The notes under the pieces are model-generated. The model saw only the letters and a list, made by a program, of their open reading frames with translations, was not told the DNA's origin and searched no databases. The position numbers and the translations under genes were made by a program. Below are positions 1-5,291 of a stretch of DNA of 5,291 nucleotides, piece after piece (within the stretch, counting starts at the first letter, position 1; each line of letters starts with the position of its first letter). Source of the stretch: Thiomonas sp. (GTDB taxonomy: Bacteria > Pseudomonadota > Gammaproteobacteria > Burkholderiales > Burkholderiaceae); assembly GCA_027443745.1 (NCBI GenBank), contig DAIAZB010000109.1:1-5291 (forward strand), written 5' to 3'.

Positions 1-230
1 TCTACTTCATCATGATCCGCCCGCAGATGAAGCGCCAGAAAGAAACCCGGGCCATGATCAGTGCGCTGACCAAGGGTGACGAGGTCGTGACCACCGGCGG
101 CCTGGTCGGCCGCGTCACCAAGGTGGGCGACAACTACATCCAGCTCGAAGTGGCTGACAAGCTTGAAGTGCAATTGCAGCGCTCGGCCGTGAGCATGGTG
201 TTGCCCAAGGGCACGATCAAGGCCGGCTGA
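1..230 (+). CDS. yajC: YajC, SecDF-associated preprotein translocase subunit (5' end missing)
   Basis: Small single-pass inner-membrane protein that associates with SecD and SecF and, through them, with the SecYEG channel; it is not essential in E. coli. The reading frame is open from base 3 and 75 residues are visible. They begin YFIMIRPQMKRQKE, the end of the membrane helix followed by the basic stretch that marks the family. The cytoplasmic core follows: KGDEVVTTGGLVGRVTKV, then the closing ALTERNATING hydrophobic/charged segment ending VLPKGTIKAG. YajC proteins are usually about 100-120 residues, so roughly 30 N-terminal residues, including most of the membrane helix, lie left of the window. 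The ATG at base 12 falls inside the helix-flanking motif and is not the true start. secD follows after 93 bases, the usual yajC-secD-secF order. Identification is secure; only the start is unknown. Confidence 0.95.
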   Translation, partial: YFIMIRPQMKRQKETRAMISALTKGDEVVTTGGLVGRVTKVGDNYIQLEVADKLEVQLQRSAVSMVLPKGTIKAG

Positions 231-323
231 AGCCGCGGCCACGCACATTTGCACCGCCAGCGCCCCCGCGCTGCAAGCCCACGCAGGGGTCGCCACGCCT
301 GAGCCCTGTCGCCCGAGCCCACC
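231..323 (+). other. yajC-secD intergenic spacer with little visible signal
   Basis: This 93-base spacer between two co-directional genes is C-rich. I see no convincing -35/-10 pair. A weak hairpin is possible (CTGC at 271-274 with GCAG at 283-286, loop 8), which could be lengthened only by bulging three bases to pair 265-267 with 287-289. The last 20 bases before secD have no good Shine-Dalgarno sequence; the nearest purine core is GAG at 315-317. The spacer is most likely transcribed through as part of the operon. Confidence 0.4.
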
Positions 324-2279
324 ATGAACCGTTATCCGCTGTGGAAGTACTTCATCATGGCCGCCGTGCTGGTGGTGGGGTTCGTCTATGCCCTGCCCAA
401 TTTTTACGGGGAGGCGCCGGCCGTGCAAATCACCTCGGCGCACGCCGGGCGCGACCTGCCGAACGCCGCCCTGCTGAGCCGGGGCGAGCAGGCTTTGAAG
501 GCCGCCGACATCACCCCGTTGCGCAGCTTCATCAGCGGCTCGACGCTGAATTACAGCTTCGCCAAGACCGAGGTGCAGTTGCGGGCGCGCGACATCCTGG
601 CGCATGCCCTCAACCCGAACCGCGACAACCCGAGCTACATCGTCGCCGTCAACCTGCTGAGCTTGTCGCCGGCTTGGCTCACGGCCCTGCACGCCAGCCC
701 CATGTATCTGGGCCTGGACTTGCGTGGCGGGGTGCATTTCCTGCTGCAGGTGGACATGCAGGCCGCCATCCAGAAAAAGCTGGATTCCATCGCCGGTGAG
801 CTGAAAACCGCGCTGCGCCACAAAGACGTGCGCTACAGCGAACTCAAGCGCGTCGGCGACACCGTGCAGCTCGACTTCCGCGACCCGGAGATGTTCACCG
901 CCGCACAGCCGGTGCTGAAGGACATCGTCGGTGACGCGCTCGTCACCAGCATTCCGGCGGCATCGGGCGGCAGCATCGGCATCAAGCTCAGCCCGCAGAC
1001 CATCCAGCAGACCGAGGACTACGCGATCAAGCAGAACATCCAGACGCTGCACAACCGCATCAACGAGTTGGGCGTTGCCGAACCGGTGATTCAGCAGCAG
1101 GGCACCGACCGCGTGGTGGTGGAGCTTCCCGGCATTCAGGACACGGCCCGTGCCAAGGACATCCTCGGGCGCACCGCTTCTCTGGAGGTGCGCATGGTCG
1201 ACGACAGCCCCGTGGCGCAGGCCGCGCTGACGAGCAACGGCCCGGCGCCCCCCGGCGACCAGAAGCTGTACGACCGCTCCGGCAATGCCCTGATGGTGAA
1301 GAAGGATGTGCTGCTGACGGGTGAAAACCTGACCGACGCGCAAACCGGCTTCGATCCGCAGAACAACGAACCGGCGGTGTTCCTCACGCTGGACTCACGC
1401 GGCTCGCGCATCTTCCGCGACGTCACCCGCGCCAACGTCGGCAAGCGCATCGCCATGGTGCTGATCGACCGCCACAGCGCCCAGGTTGTCACCGCGCCGG
1501 TGGTGCGCGGCGAGATTGCCGGCGGCCGCGTGCAGATCTCGGGCAGCATGACCGTGCCCGAAGCCAACGACATCGCCCTGCTGCTGCGCGCCGGCGCCCT
1601 GGCGGCGCCGATGCAGATCATCGAAGAGCGCACAATTGGCCCGAGCCTCGGGCAGCAGAACATCCTGCAAGGCTTTCACTCCGTCACCTGGGGTTTCGTC
1701 GCCATCGTCGCATTCATGTGCGTCTACTACATGCTGTTCGGCGCGATCTCGTCCATCGGCCTGGCGGTCAACCTGATGCTGCTGATCGCGCTGTTGTCCA
1801 TGCTGCAGGCCACGCTCACGCTGCCCGGCATCGCCGCCATGGCCCTGGCGCTGGGCATGGCCATCGACTCCAACGTGCTGATCAACGAGCGCATTCGTGA
1901 AGAGCTGCGCAATGGCGCCAGCCCCCAGGCCGCCATCGCCACAGGCTACGAGCGCGCCTGGGCGACGATTCTCGACTCCAACGTCACCACCCTGATCGCC
2001 GGCCTCGCCCTGCTCATTTTCGGCTCGGGCGCGGTGCGCGGCTTCGCCGTGGTGCATGTGCTGGGCATCCTCACGTCCATGTTCTCGGCGGTGTTCTTCT
2101 CGCGCGGCCTGGTGAACTTCTGGTACGGGCGCAAACGCCGTCTGCAGTCGCTGTCGATCGGCCAGATCTGGAAGCCGGAGGCCGCCTCCGCGCCCGCTGC
2201 CGCCGGCGCCCGGCCGGCGGCCAAGCCTTCCGCCGCATCCGGCAGCAAGCCAGCGGCCAGGCAGCCGGGCAAGCACTGA
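324..2279 (+). CDS. secD: SecD, protein translocase subunit
   Basis: SecD works with SecF as a proton-driven RND-type machine that helps preproteins leave the SecYEG channel on the periplasmic side. The protein has 651 residues. It starts with the typical MNRYPLWKY and a first membrane helix at about residues 9-27. A large periplasmic region (about 28-450) follows, carrying the hallmark LGLDLRGG at 129-136 and ERTIGPSLG at 435-443. Five more membrane helices lie between about 453 and 600. The proton-relay helix motif GMAIDSNVLINER spans 511-523; D515 matches the conserved Asp equivalent to E. coli D519. E. coli SecD has 615 residues; the extra length here is largely an Ala/Pro/Lys/Ser-rich tail at 619-651 after IWKPE. 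The start is fixed by homology, since the ribosome site is weak. secF begins 24 bases after the stop. Confidence 0.98.
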   Translation: MNRYPLWKYFIMAAVLVVGFVYALPNFYGEAPAVQITSAHAGRDLPNAALLSRGEQALKAADITPLRSFISGSTLNYSFAKTEVQLRARDILAHALNPNRDNPSYIVAVNLLSLSPAWLTALHASPMYLGLDLRGGVHFLLQVDMQAAIQKKLDSIAGELKTALRHKDVRYSELKRVGDTVQLDFRDPEMFTAAQPVLKDIVGDALVTSIPAASGGSIGIKLSPQTIQQTEDYAIKQNIQTLHNRINELGVAEPVIQQQGTDRVVVELPGIQDTARAKDILGRTASLEVRMVDDSPVAQAALTSNGPAPPGDQKLYDRSGNALMVKKDVLLTGENLTDAQTGFDPQNNEPAVFLTLDSRGSRIFRDVTRANVGKRIAMVLIDRHSAQVVTAPVVRGEIAGGRVQISGSMTVPEANDIALLLRAGALAAPMQIIEERTIGPSLGQQNILQGFHSVTWGFVAIVAFMCVYYMLFGAISSIGLAVNLMLLIALLSMLQATLTLPGIAAMALALGMAIDSNVLINERIREELRNGASPQAAIATGYERAWATILDSNVTTLIAGLALLIFGSGAVRGFAVVHVLGILTSMFSAVFFSRGLVNFWYGRKRRLQSLSIGQIWKPEAASAPAAAGARPAAKPSAASGSKPAARQPGKH

Positions 2280-2293
2280 ACGCCAGCCCAATC

Positions 2294-2297
2294 GGAG
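2294..2297 (+). promoter_or_regulatory. Ribosome binding site of secF
   Basis: GGAG lies 6 bases before the secF ATG at 2304. This supports that start over the in-frame ATG at 2340 (Met13), which would cut off the conserved N-terminal MEFFRIQRDI segment. It contrasts with secD, which has no comparable site. Confidence 0.7.
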
Positions 2298-2303
2298 ACC
2301 CAG

Positions 2304-3257
2304 ATGGAATTTTTCCGCATCCAGCGCGACATCCCCTTCATGCGCTATGCGCCGGTGTTCAACATCGTCTCGGCGTTGATGTTCGCGGCTGCCGTGTTCT
2401 TCCTGGTCTCGCGCGGCCTGCACCTGTCCATCGAGTTCACCGGCGGCACGGTGATGGAAGTCGGCTACCCGCAGGCGGCCAATCTCGACTCCATCCGCGG
2501 CGTGGTCTCCAAGATGGGCTATGGCGACGTGCAGGTCCAGACCTTCGGCACCGCGCAGGACGTGGTCATCCGCCTGCCGTTGCGCGAGGGCGAGTCCAGC
2601 GCGCAGCAAAGCGACAAGGTATTGACTGCGCTCAAGACCGCCGACCCGCAGGTGCAAATGCGGCGCACCGAATTCGTCGGCCCGCAGGTGGGGTCCGAAC
2701 TCGCCACCGACGGCTTGAAGGCACTGACCTTCGTCATCGTCGGCATCATGCTGTACCTGGCGTTCCGCTTCGAGTGGAAGTTCTCCATCGCCGCGATCGT
2801 CGCCAATCTGCACGACGTCATCATCGTGCTCGGCTTTTTCGCGCTGTTCCAGTGGGAATTTTCGCTGCCGGTACTGGCGGCTGTGCTGGCCGTGCTGGGC
2901 TATTCGGTCAACGAGTCGGTGGTGATCTTCGACCGGGTGCGCGAGAACTTCCGCAAGTACCGCAAATACACCACGGTGCAGGTGATCGACAGCGCCATCA
3001 CCAACACCACCAGCCGCACCATCATCACCCACGGCTCGACTCTGGCGATGGCGTTCTCCATGTTCTTCTTCGGCGGTCCGGCGCTGCACTTCTTCGCCCT
3101 GGCGCTGATCATCGGCATTTCGATGAGCATCTACAGCTCGGTGTTCGTCGCTGCCGCCATCGCCATGTGGCTGGGCGTCAAGCGCGACGACATGCTCAAG
3201 TCCGGTCCCGGCCGTCCCAAAAACCCGAATGACCCGAATGCTGGTGCCGTGGTGTAG
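2304..3257 (+). CDS. secF: SecF, protein translocase subunit
   Basis: SecF is the inner-membrane partner of SecD. The two together form the proton-conducting 12-helix unit that drives late steps of export through SecYEG. The 317 residues are close to the 323 of E. coli SecF. A short cytoplasmic start leads into helix 1 (about 17-36). A small periplasmic domain follows, opening with the family motif FTGG at 45-48. Five helices then run from about 140 to 292. The fourth-helix motif is GYSVNESVVIFDRVRENF from residue 199. It carries E204 where E. coli has D213. R238 in TSRT lies 34 residues further on, the same spacing as E. coli D213-R247. The tail is short and polar, ending NPNDPNAGAVV. It is the last gene of the operon, separated from secD by 24 bases and facing a leftward gene across 35 bases. 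Confidence 0.98.
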   Translation: MEFFRIQRDIPFMRYAPVFNIVSALMFAAAVFFLVSRGLHLSIEFTGGTVMEVGYPQAANLDSIRGVVSKMGYGDVQVQTFGTAQDVVIRLPLREGESSAQQSDKVLTALKTADPQVQMRRTEFVGPQVGSELATDGLKALTFVIVGIMLYLAFRFEWKFSIAAIVANLHDVIIVLGFFALFQWEFSLPVLAAVLAVLGYSVNESVVIFDRVRENFRKYRKYTTVQVIDSAITNTTSRTIITHGSTLAMAFSMFFFGGPALHFFALALIIGISMSIYSSVFVAAAIAMWLGVKRDDMLKSGPGRPKNPNDPNAGAVV

Positions 3258-3290
3258 GGGAACCCCGCGCCATGCCCGCAACCCTGGGCG

Positions 3291-3308
3291 CTTCAGTAGA
3301 AGCTGAAG
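3291..3308. terminator. Small inverted repeat at the secF / lipoprotein convergence (weak terminator candidate)
   Basis: CTTCAG at 3291-3296 and CTGAAG at 3303-3308 are perfect reverse complements around a 6-base loop. The repeat overlaps the last codons and stop of the leftward lipoprotein gene and lies 34 bases past the secF stop. Its position between converging genes fits a two-way terminator, but the stem is only 6 bp and neither side has a T-run. The repeat could equally be chance within coding sequence. Confidence 0.25.
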
Positions 3309-4084
3309 GTCAGGTTGGTGCCGTTGATGGCGTTGTAGGCCGTGGTGTAGTCGCTGGCAACAGGCGAAGCCGTGAGATTCCAGGTCAGCAGATTGTTGGC
3401 GTTCGGGTCGTCGGTCGACGCCGGCGAAACCACCAGGTAGTCCTGCACGCCCTTGAGCGCCATGTCATAGGCATCACCCGATGCGGGGATGGCATTGATG
3501 TTCAGTCCACCCAGTTGAAACTCGCCGGCCACCTTGGCCGAGGCCGCCGCGTAGTTGGCCATCGTCAGGCCGCTGTTGGGGGTGATCATGGCCGTGGCCA
3601 CCGTGGTCAGCGGGGTCACCACGGCATTCACCGTGCCCCCGCCGCCAATTTGAACCAAGGCCTGGAGGCTGGCGTTGGTGCTGGCAAGATTCGTCAGGGA
3701 GGTCGCGGTCCCGTTCGCCACATTGGTGTAGCTGCCGCCTGCGACCTGGATGAGAACCGGGCCGTAGTAACTCGTGAGGTTGACCGAAAACGTGCCATTG
3801 GCCGCGATGGGAATGTTGCATGTATTGAGCGAGGTCAGGTTCGTTCCCAGGTTGGCCGGGGGAGAAACCGCCGTGTTGATCGGATTGCCCTGACCGTTGG
3901 CCACCGCATACAAACACACGGCACCCGCGCCATTGCTGTTGACAGGCTGCCCTGCACCCATCAGCACCGTGCCGTTGAGGATGGAGCCCTGGTACTGCGT
4001 ATTGGCGCCTCCGCCACATGCGCTGAGCAGCAGGGTCAAGGGGAGCACGGCACCCAGGGCGGCGCGGCTGTGATTCCAGGACAT
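3293..4084 (-). CDS. Putative secreted lipoprotein, Asn/Thr/Gly-rich, carboxypeptidase-regulatory-like
   Basis: I do not recognise a characterised homologue. The 263-residue product begins with a lipoprotein signal peptide: H5 and R7 in the n-region, a hydrophobic stretch 8-20, and lipobox L20-S21-A22-C23. Cys23 is followed by GGG with no Asp at +2, so outer-membrane sorting is expected. The first half of the mature part (NGTVLMGAGQPV at 37-48, then ANGTFSVNL at 95-103) looks like a carboxypeptidase-regulatory-like or similar beta-sandwich repeat. C57 and C89 could form a disulfide. The motif VVTPLTTVATAM at 155-166 resembles the V-TPLT segment of betaproteobacterial secreted proteins of this kind. 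The mature 241 residues contain about 29 Asn, 2 Lys, 1 Glu, 6 Asp and no Arg or His. The start is supported by GGAG 8 bases upstream. The lipoprotein call is firm; the function is unknown. Confidence 0.82.
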   Translation of the reverse strand: MSWNHSRAALGAVLPLTLLLSACGGGANTQYQGSILNGTVLMGAGQPVNSNGAGAVCLYAVANGQGNPINTAVSPPANLGTNLTSLNTCNIPIAANGTFSVNLTSYYGPVLIQVAGGSYTNVANGTATSLTNLASTNASLQALVQIGGGGTVNAVVTPLTTVATAMITPNSGLTMANYAAASAKVAGEFQLGGLNINAIPASGDAYDMALKGVQDYLVVSPASTDDPNANNLLTWNLTASPVASDYTTAYNAINGTNLTFSFY

Positions 4085-4092
4085 GGGTGTTT

Positions 4093-4096
4093 CTCC
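4093..4096 (-). promoter_or_regulatory. Ribosome binding site of the lipoprotein gene
   Basis: Read on the minus strand, GGAG is followed by AAACACCC and then the ATG ending at 4084, a spacing of 8 bases. It supports the start that gives a complete signal peptide and lipobox. Confidence 0.7.
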
Positions 4097-4122
4097 AGGG
4101 AAAGCGTAGGGTGTGTGCGCAG

Positions 4123-4148
4123 CCGCAACGACTTGCCGGTCGTTGCGG
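4123..4148 (-). terminator. Perfect 10-bp hairpin between smg and the lipoprotein gene
   Basis: CCGCAACGAC at 4123-4132 and GTCGTTGCGG at 4139-4148 are perfect reverse complements around a 6-base loop (TTGCCG on the plus strand). The stem is 70 percent GC. In the minus direction it lies 14 bases after the smg stop and about 38 bases before the lipoprotein start. Place and shape fit a terminator closing the dprA-smg unit, but the bases after it on the minus strand (CTGCGCACACAC) contain no T-run. It may instead be an attenuating 5' leader hairpin or an operator for the lipoprotein gene. Confidence 0.5.
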
Positions 4149-4162
4149 ACGAGGCGGAAGGC

Positions 4163-4621
4163 TTAATGCACGACCCGAGCGTCGGCTTCGACGAACAACT
4201 CGTCGAGGATGAGGGCGTCGGGTTCTTCGTCGAGGCGCCAGAACACCATCAGGACGATGGTCTTGAGTTGCTCCAGCGGCAACTGTTTGATGCCGGTGGC
4301 CAAAGCCCGTTCCACCACGATTTCGCGCAGATGGGCCTGCAGCGTCCCGGCGGATTCGAGGAAATTCAGGTAGCCCACGGCGTCCACACCCAGGCAGTCG
4401 AGTTCCCGCTGGGCATACAGCCGGATGGAGCGGTCGCTGGGCGCGCCCAGGGTGCGGCTGCCGGCGACGGCCTGCTCCAGCCCTCGCAGCCAGTCGAGGG
4501 CATCGTTGATTTCTTCATTCTCGAAACCGGCGGCGCTCAACTTGCGCGACAGCTGCCCGAGTTCCGGGCAAGCCTCGGGGTGCCAGTAGGTTTCGTAGAC
4601 GTACATCAGGATGTCGAACAT
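4163..4621 (-). CDS. smg: Smg family protein (DUF494)
   Basis: Small cytoplasmic protein of unknown biochemical role, widely conserved in beta- and gammaproteobacteria and usually encoded beside dprA. The 152 residues match the family length (about 157 in E. coli). Family features are the start MFDILMYVYETY, the helical segment SRKLSAAGFENEEINDALDW (25-44), RSIRLYAQRELDCLG (64-78), LNFLESAG (85-92) followed by HLREIVVERAL (97-107), and the hydrophobic IVLMVFW (122-128) near the C-terminus. No signal peptide is present. The sequence is largely helical with a regular charge pattern. dprA lies 133 bases upstream on the same strand and the lipoprotein gene 78 bases downstream. The conserved first residues fix the start, although no good Shine-Dalgarno sequence precedes it. 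A hairpin just after the stop may end transcription. Confidence 0.93.
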   Translation of the reverse strand: MFDILMYVYETYWHPEACPELGQLSRKLSAAGFENEEINDALDWLRGLEQAVAGSRTLGAPSDRSIRLYAQRELDCLGVDAVGYLNFLESAGTLQAHLREIVVERALATGIKQLPLEQLKTIVLMVFWRLDEEPDALILDELFVEADARVVH

Positions 4622-4627
4622 GCGACC

Positions 4628-4633
4628 ATTTTA
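4628..4633 (-). promoter_or_regulatory. Possible -10 element directly upstream of smg
   Basis: The minus strand reads TAAAAT at 4633-4628, one base off the TATAAT consensus, in otherwise very GC-rich DNA. A start site about 7 bases beyond it would fall at or next to the smg ATG (4621). No recognisable -35 hexamer is seen at 17 bases (CACGAC there), so the call rests on the -10 alone. Confidence 0.25.
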
Positions 4634-4644
4634 TGCACAAGGCC

Positions 4645-4681
4645 GCGTGGGTCGTGGCGCAAGGCCGTGACGGACCCACGC
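4645..4681. repeat. 9-bp inverted repeat in the dprA-smg gap
   Basis: GCGTGGGTC at 4645-4653 and GACCCACGC at 4673-4681 are perfect reverse complements around a 19-base loop. After one C-C mismatch, two more pairs (4642-4643 with 4683-4684) extend the stem. The loop contains a smaller GGC/GCC pairing (4656-4658 with 4664-4666). It lies 74 bases past the dprA stop and 24 bases before the smg start in the minus direction. It could be a weak terminator after dprA, an RNA leader structure before smg, or a protein-binding site. No T-run follows on either strand. Confidence 0.45.
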
Positions 4682-4719
4682 CGCTGAAAAGTCCGGCTCT
4701 GGCGGGCAAAGGCCACCAC

Positions 4720-4756
4720 GAAACCAGGCTTGTCCGAATGCCCAGACGGTGGTTTC
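4720..4756. repeat. 7-bp inverted repeat spanning the dprA stop codon
   Basis: GAAACCA at 4720-4726 and TGGTTTC at 4750-4756 are perfect reverse complements with a 23-base loop. One arm includes part of the dprA stop codon. A competing 5-bp pairing (CCACC 4713-4717 with GGTGG 4748-4752) is possible. The long loop and lack of a T-run make a terminator role doubtful. Confidence 0.25.
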
Positions 4757-5291
4757 AGGCGCGCTCGATGCGCTGGTAGCGCGCCCCGGGCAGACGGGCA
4801 ACGCGACCTTGCAGCTCGAGTTCGATCAGATGCTCCCCCAGCCACTGGGCACTGCGGCCGGTGCGCGCGGCGAGTTCGTCGAAACTCAGGATGGCATAGC
4901 CGAGCGCATCGAGCAGTTCACGTGCGGCGGGGGCTGCCGCGTCGAGGTCCGCATGCGCCTCCGCCGAAGCTGCGTCCGCTTCGGTCGGTTCCGGCCGGGC
5001 CTGTGGTGCTGCCCCTTGCAACTCGCTCAAGACGTCGTCGACGCACTCCACCAGCTTGGCACCGTCGCGCAGCAGGCGATGGCAACCGCGCGACATGGGA
5101 TTGTGGATCGAGCCGGGAATGGCGAACACCTCGCGGCCCTGCTCGGCGGCCAGACGGGCTGTGATGAGCGAGCCGGACTGCACCGCAGCCTCGCTGACCA
5201 GCACACCACGGGACAGCCCGCTGATGATGCGATTGCGACGCGGGAAATTGCCGCGGGCCGGGGCGGTTCCAAGCGGGAATTCGGAGAGCAG
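4755..5291 (-). CDS. dprA: DprA, DNA-processing / RecA-loading protein (5' part missing)
   Basis: DprA binds incoming single-stranded DNA in natural transformation, shields it from nucleases and loads RecA. The frame is open to the right edge, giving the last 178 residues of a protein usually about 360-400 long. The SAM-like domain and first half of the Rossmann fold are outside. Visible residues begin LLSEFPLGTAPARGNFPRRN, then RIISGLSRGVLVSEAAVQSG, then SLITARLAAEQGREVFAIPG and SIHNPMSRGCHRLLRDGAKL, all characteristic of the DprA Rossmann fold. An Ala/Glu/Pro-rich linker at about 92-122 of the fragment leads to a C-terminal winged-helix domain (about 123-178: ELLDALGY, FDELAARTG, YQRIERA). 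A GTG at 5204 is internal Val30 of the fragment and not a start. smg follows on the same strand. No frameshift or missing motif is visible. Confidence 0.96.
   Translation of the reverse strand: MLSEFPLGTAPARGNFPRRNRIISGLSRGVLVSEAAVQSGSLITARLAAEQGREVFAIPGSIHNPMSRGCHRLLRDGAKLVECVDDVLSELQGAAPQARPEPTEADAASAEAHADLDAAAPAARELLDALGYAILSFDELAARTGRSAQWLGEHLIELELQGRVARLPGARYQRIERA

Noticed and set aside
1395..3281. A 628-codon open frame on the minus strand opposite secD and secF
   Set aside because: It runs antisense across two certain genes and the gap between them. Its product is a His/Asp/Gly/Arg/Gln-rich string with no domain or membrane pattern. Long antisense frames are expected opposite GC-rich genes.
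3257..3291. GGGG-AA-CCCC at 3257-3266 and GCGCC/GGCGC at 3267-3291 as a secF terminator
   Set aside because: The first has only a 2-base loop, which cannot form a hairpin as written. The second is a 5-bp stem with a 15-base loop and no T-run.
3293..3304. C-terminal FSFY of the lipoprotein as an outer-membrane beta-barrel signature
   Set aside because: The protein is a lipoprotein with a soluble-domain pattern and lacks the alternating strands of a barrel, so a terminal aromatic residue alone is not evidence.
4099..4149. A sigma-70 promoter for the lipoprotein gene (TTGCGG and TACGCT on the minus strand)
   Set aside because: The two hexamers are separated by only 14 bases and both match consensus poorly, and the -35 would lie in the hairpin.
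3272..4687. A 471-codon plus-strand open frame starting 14 bases after secF, which looks like a fourth operon gene
   Set aside because: It lies antisense to the lipoprotein and smg genes and crosses the hairpin gap between them. It has no ribosome site and a Gly/Arg/His/Val-rich product. The minus strand has a proper signal peptide, ribosome site and a recognised family (Smg) over the same bases.
4730..5164. A plus-strand open frame opposite dprA
   Set aside because: The opposite strand encodes unmistakable DprA motifs; this frame gives an Arg/Pro/Ala-rich product with no features.
1..5291. A novel defence, mobile or biosynthetic system
   Set aside because: All recognised genes are housekeeping (Sec accessory complex, DprA, Smg) plus one lipoprotein. 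No integrase, transposase, repeat array, toxin-antitoxin pair or unusual gene cluster is visible.

Overview
The window is a GC-rich (estimated mid-60s percent) stretch of bacterial chromosome. Its protein sequences point to a betaproteobacterium, most likely Burkholderiales. This rests on the SecF opening MEFFRIQRDIPFMR, the GYSVNES form of the SecF motif, the Smg start MFDILMYVYETY, and the pairing of dprA with smg. The genus cannot be fixed from the sequence alone.

The left 3.26 kb reads rightward and holds the Sec accessory operon: the 3' part of yajC (1-230), complete secD (324-2279) and complete secF (2304-3257). Their products form the SecDF-YajC inner-membrane complex, which joins SecYEG and uses the proton gradient to pull translocating proteins through on the periplasmic side. 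The genes are close together with no convincing internal promoter, so they are probably co-transcribed from a start left of the window.

The right 2 kb reads leftward: dprA (partial, 5291-4755), then smg (4621-4163), then an uncharacterised lipoprotein gene (4084-3293) that meets secF tail to tail across 35 bases. DprA takes in and protects single-stranded DNA and loads RecA during natural transformation. Smg is a small conserved protein of unknown function that commonly sits beside dprA. The lipoprotein is the only gene that looks accessory. It is Asn/Thr/Gly/Ala-rich, almost free of charged residues, and resembles secreted proteins with a carboxypeptidase-regulatory-like beta-sandwich domain.

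The gaps hold several perfect inverted repeats: 10 bp at 4123-4148, 9 bp at 4645-4681, 7 bp at 4720-4756 and 6 bp at 3291-3308. None is followed by a clear T-run, so their role as terminators is uncertain. No tRNA, rRNA, CRISPR array, insertion sequence or phage gene was seen. I found no evidence of a novel multi-gene system. The points most worth a second look are the lipoprotein, the Glu-for-Asp change in the SecF motif, the hairpins around smg, and the possibility that smg is read from a leaderless transcript.
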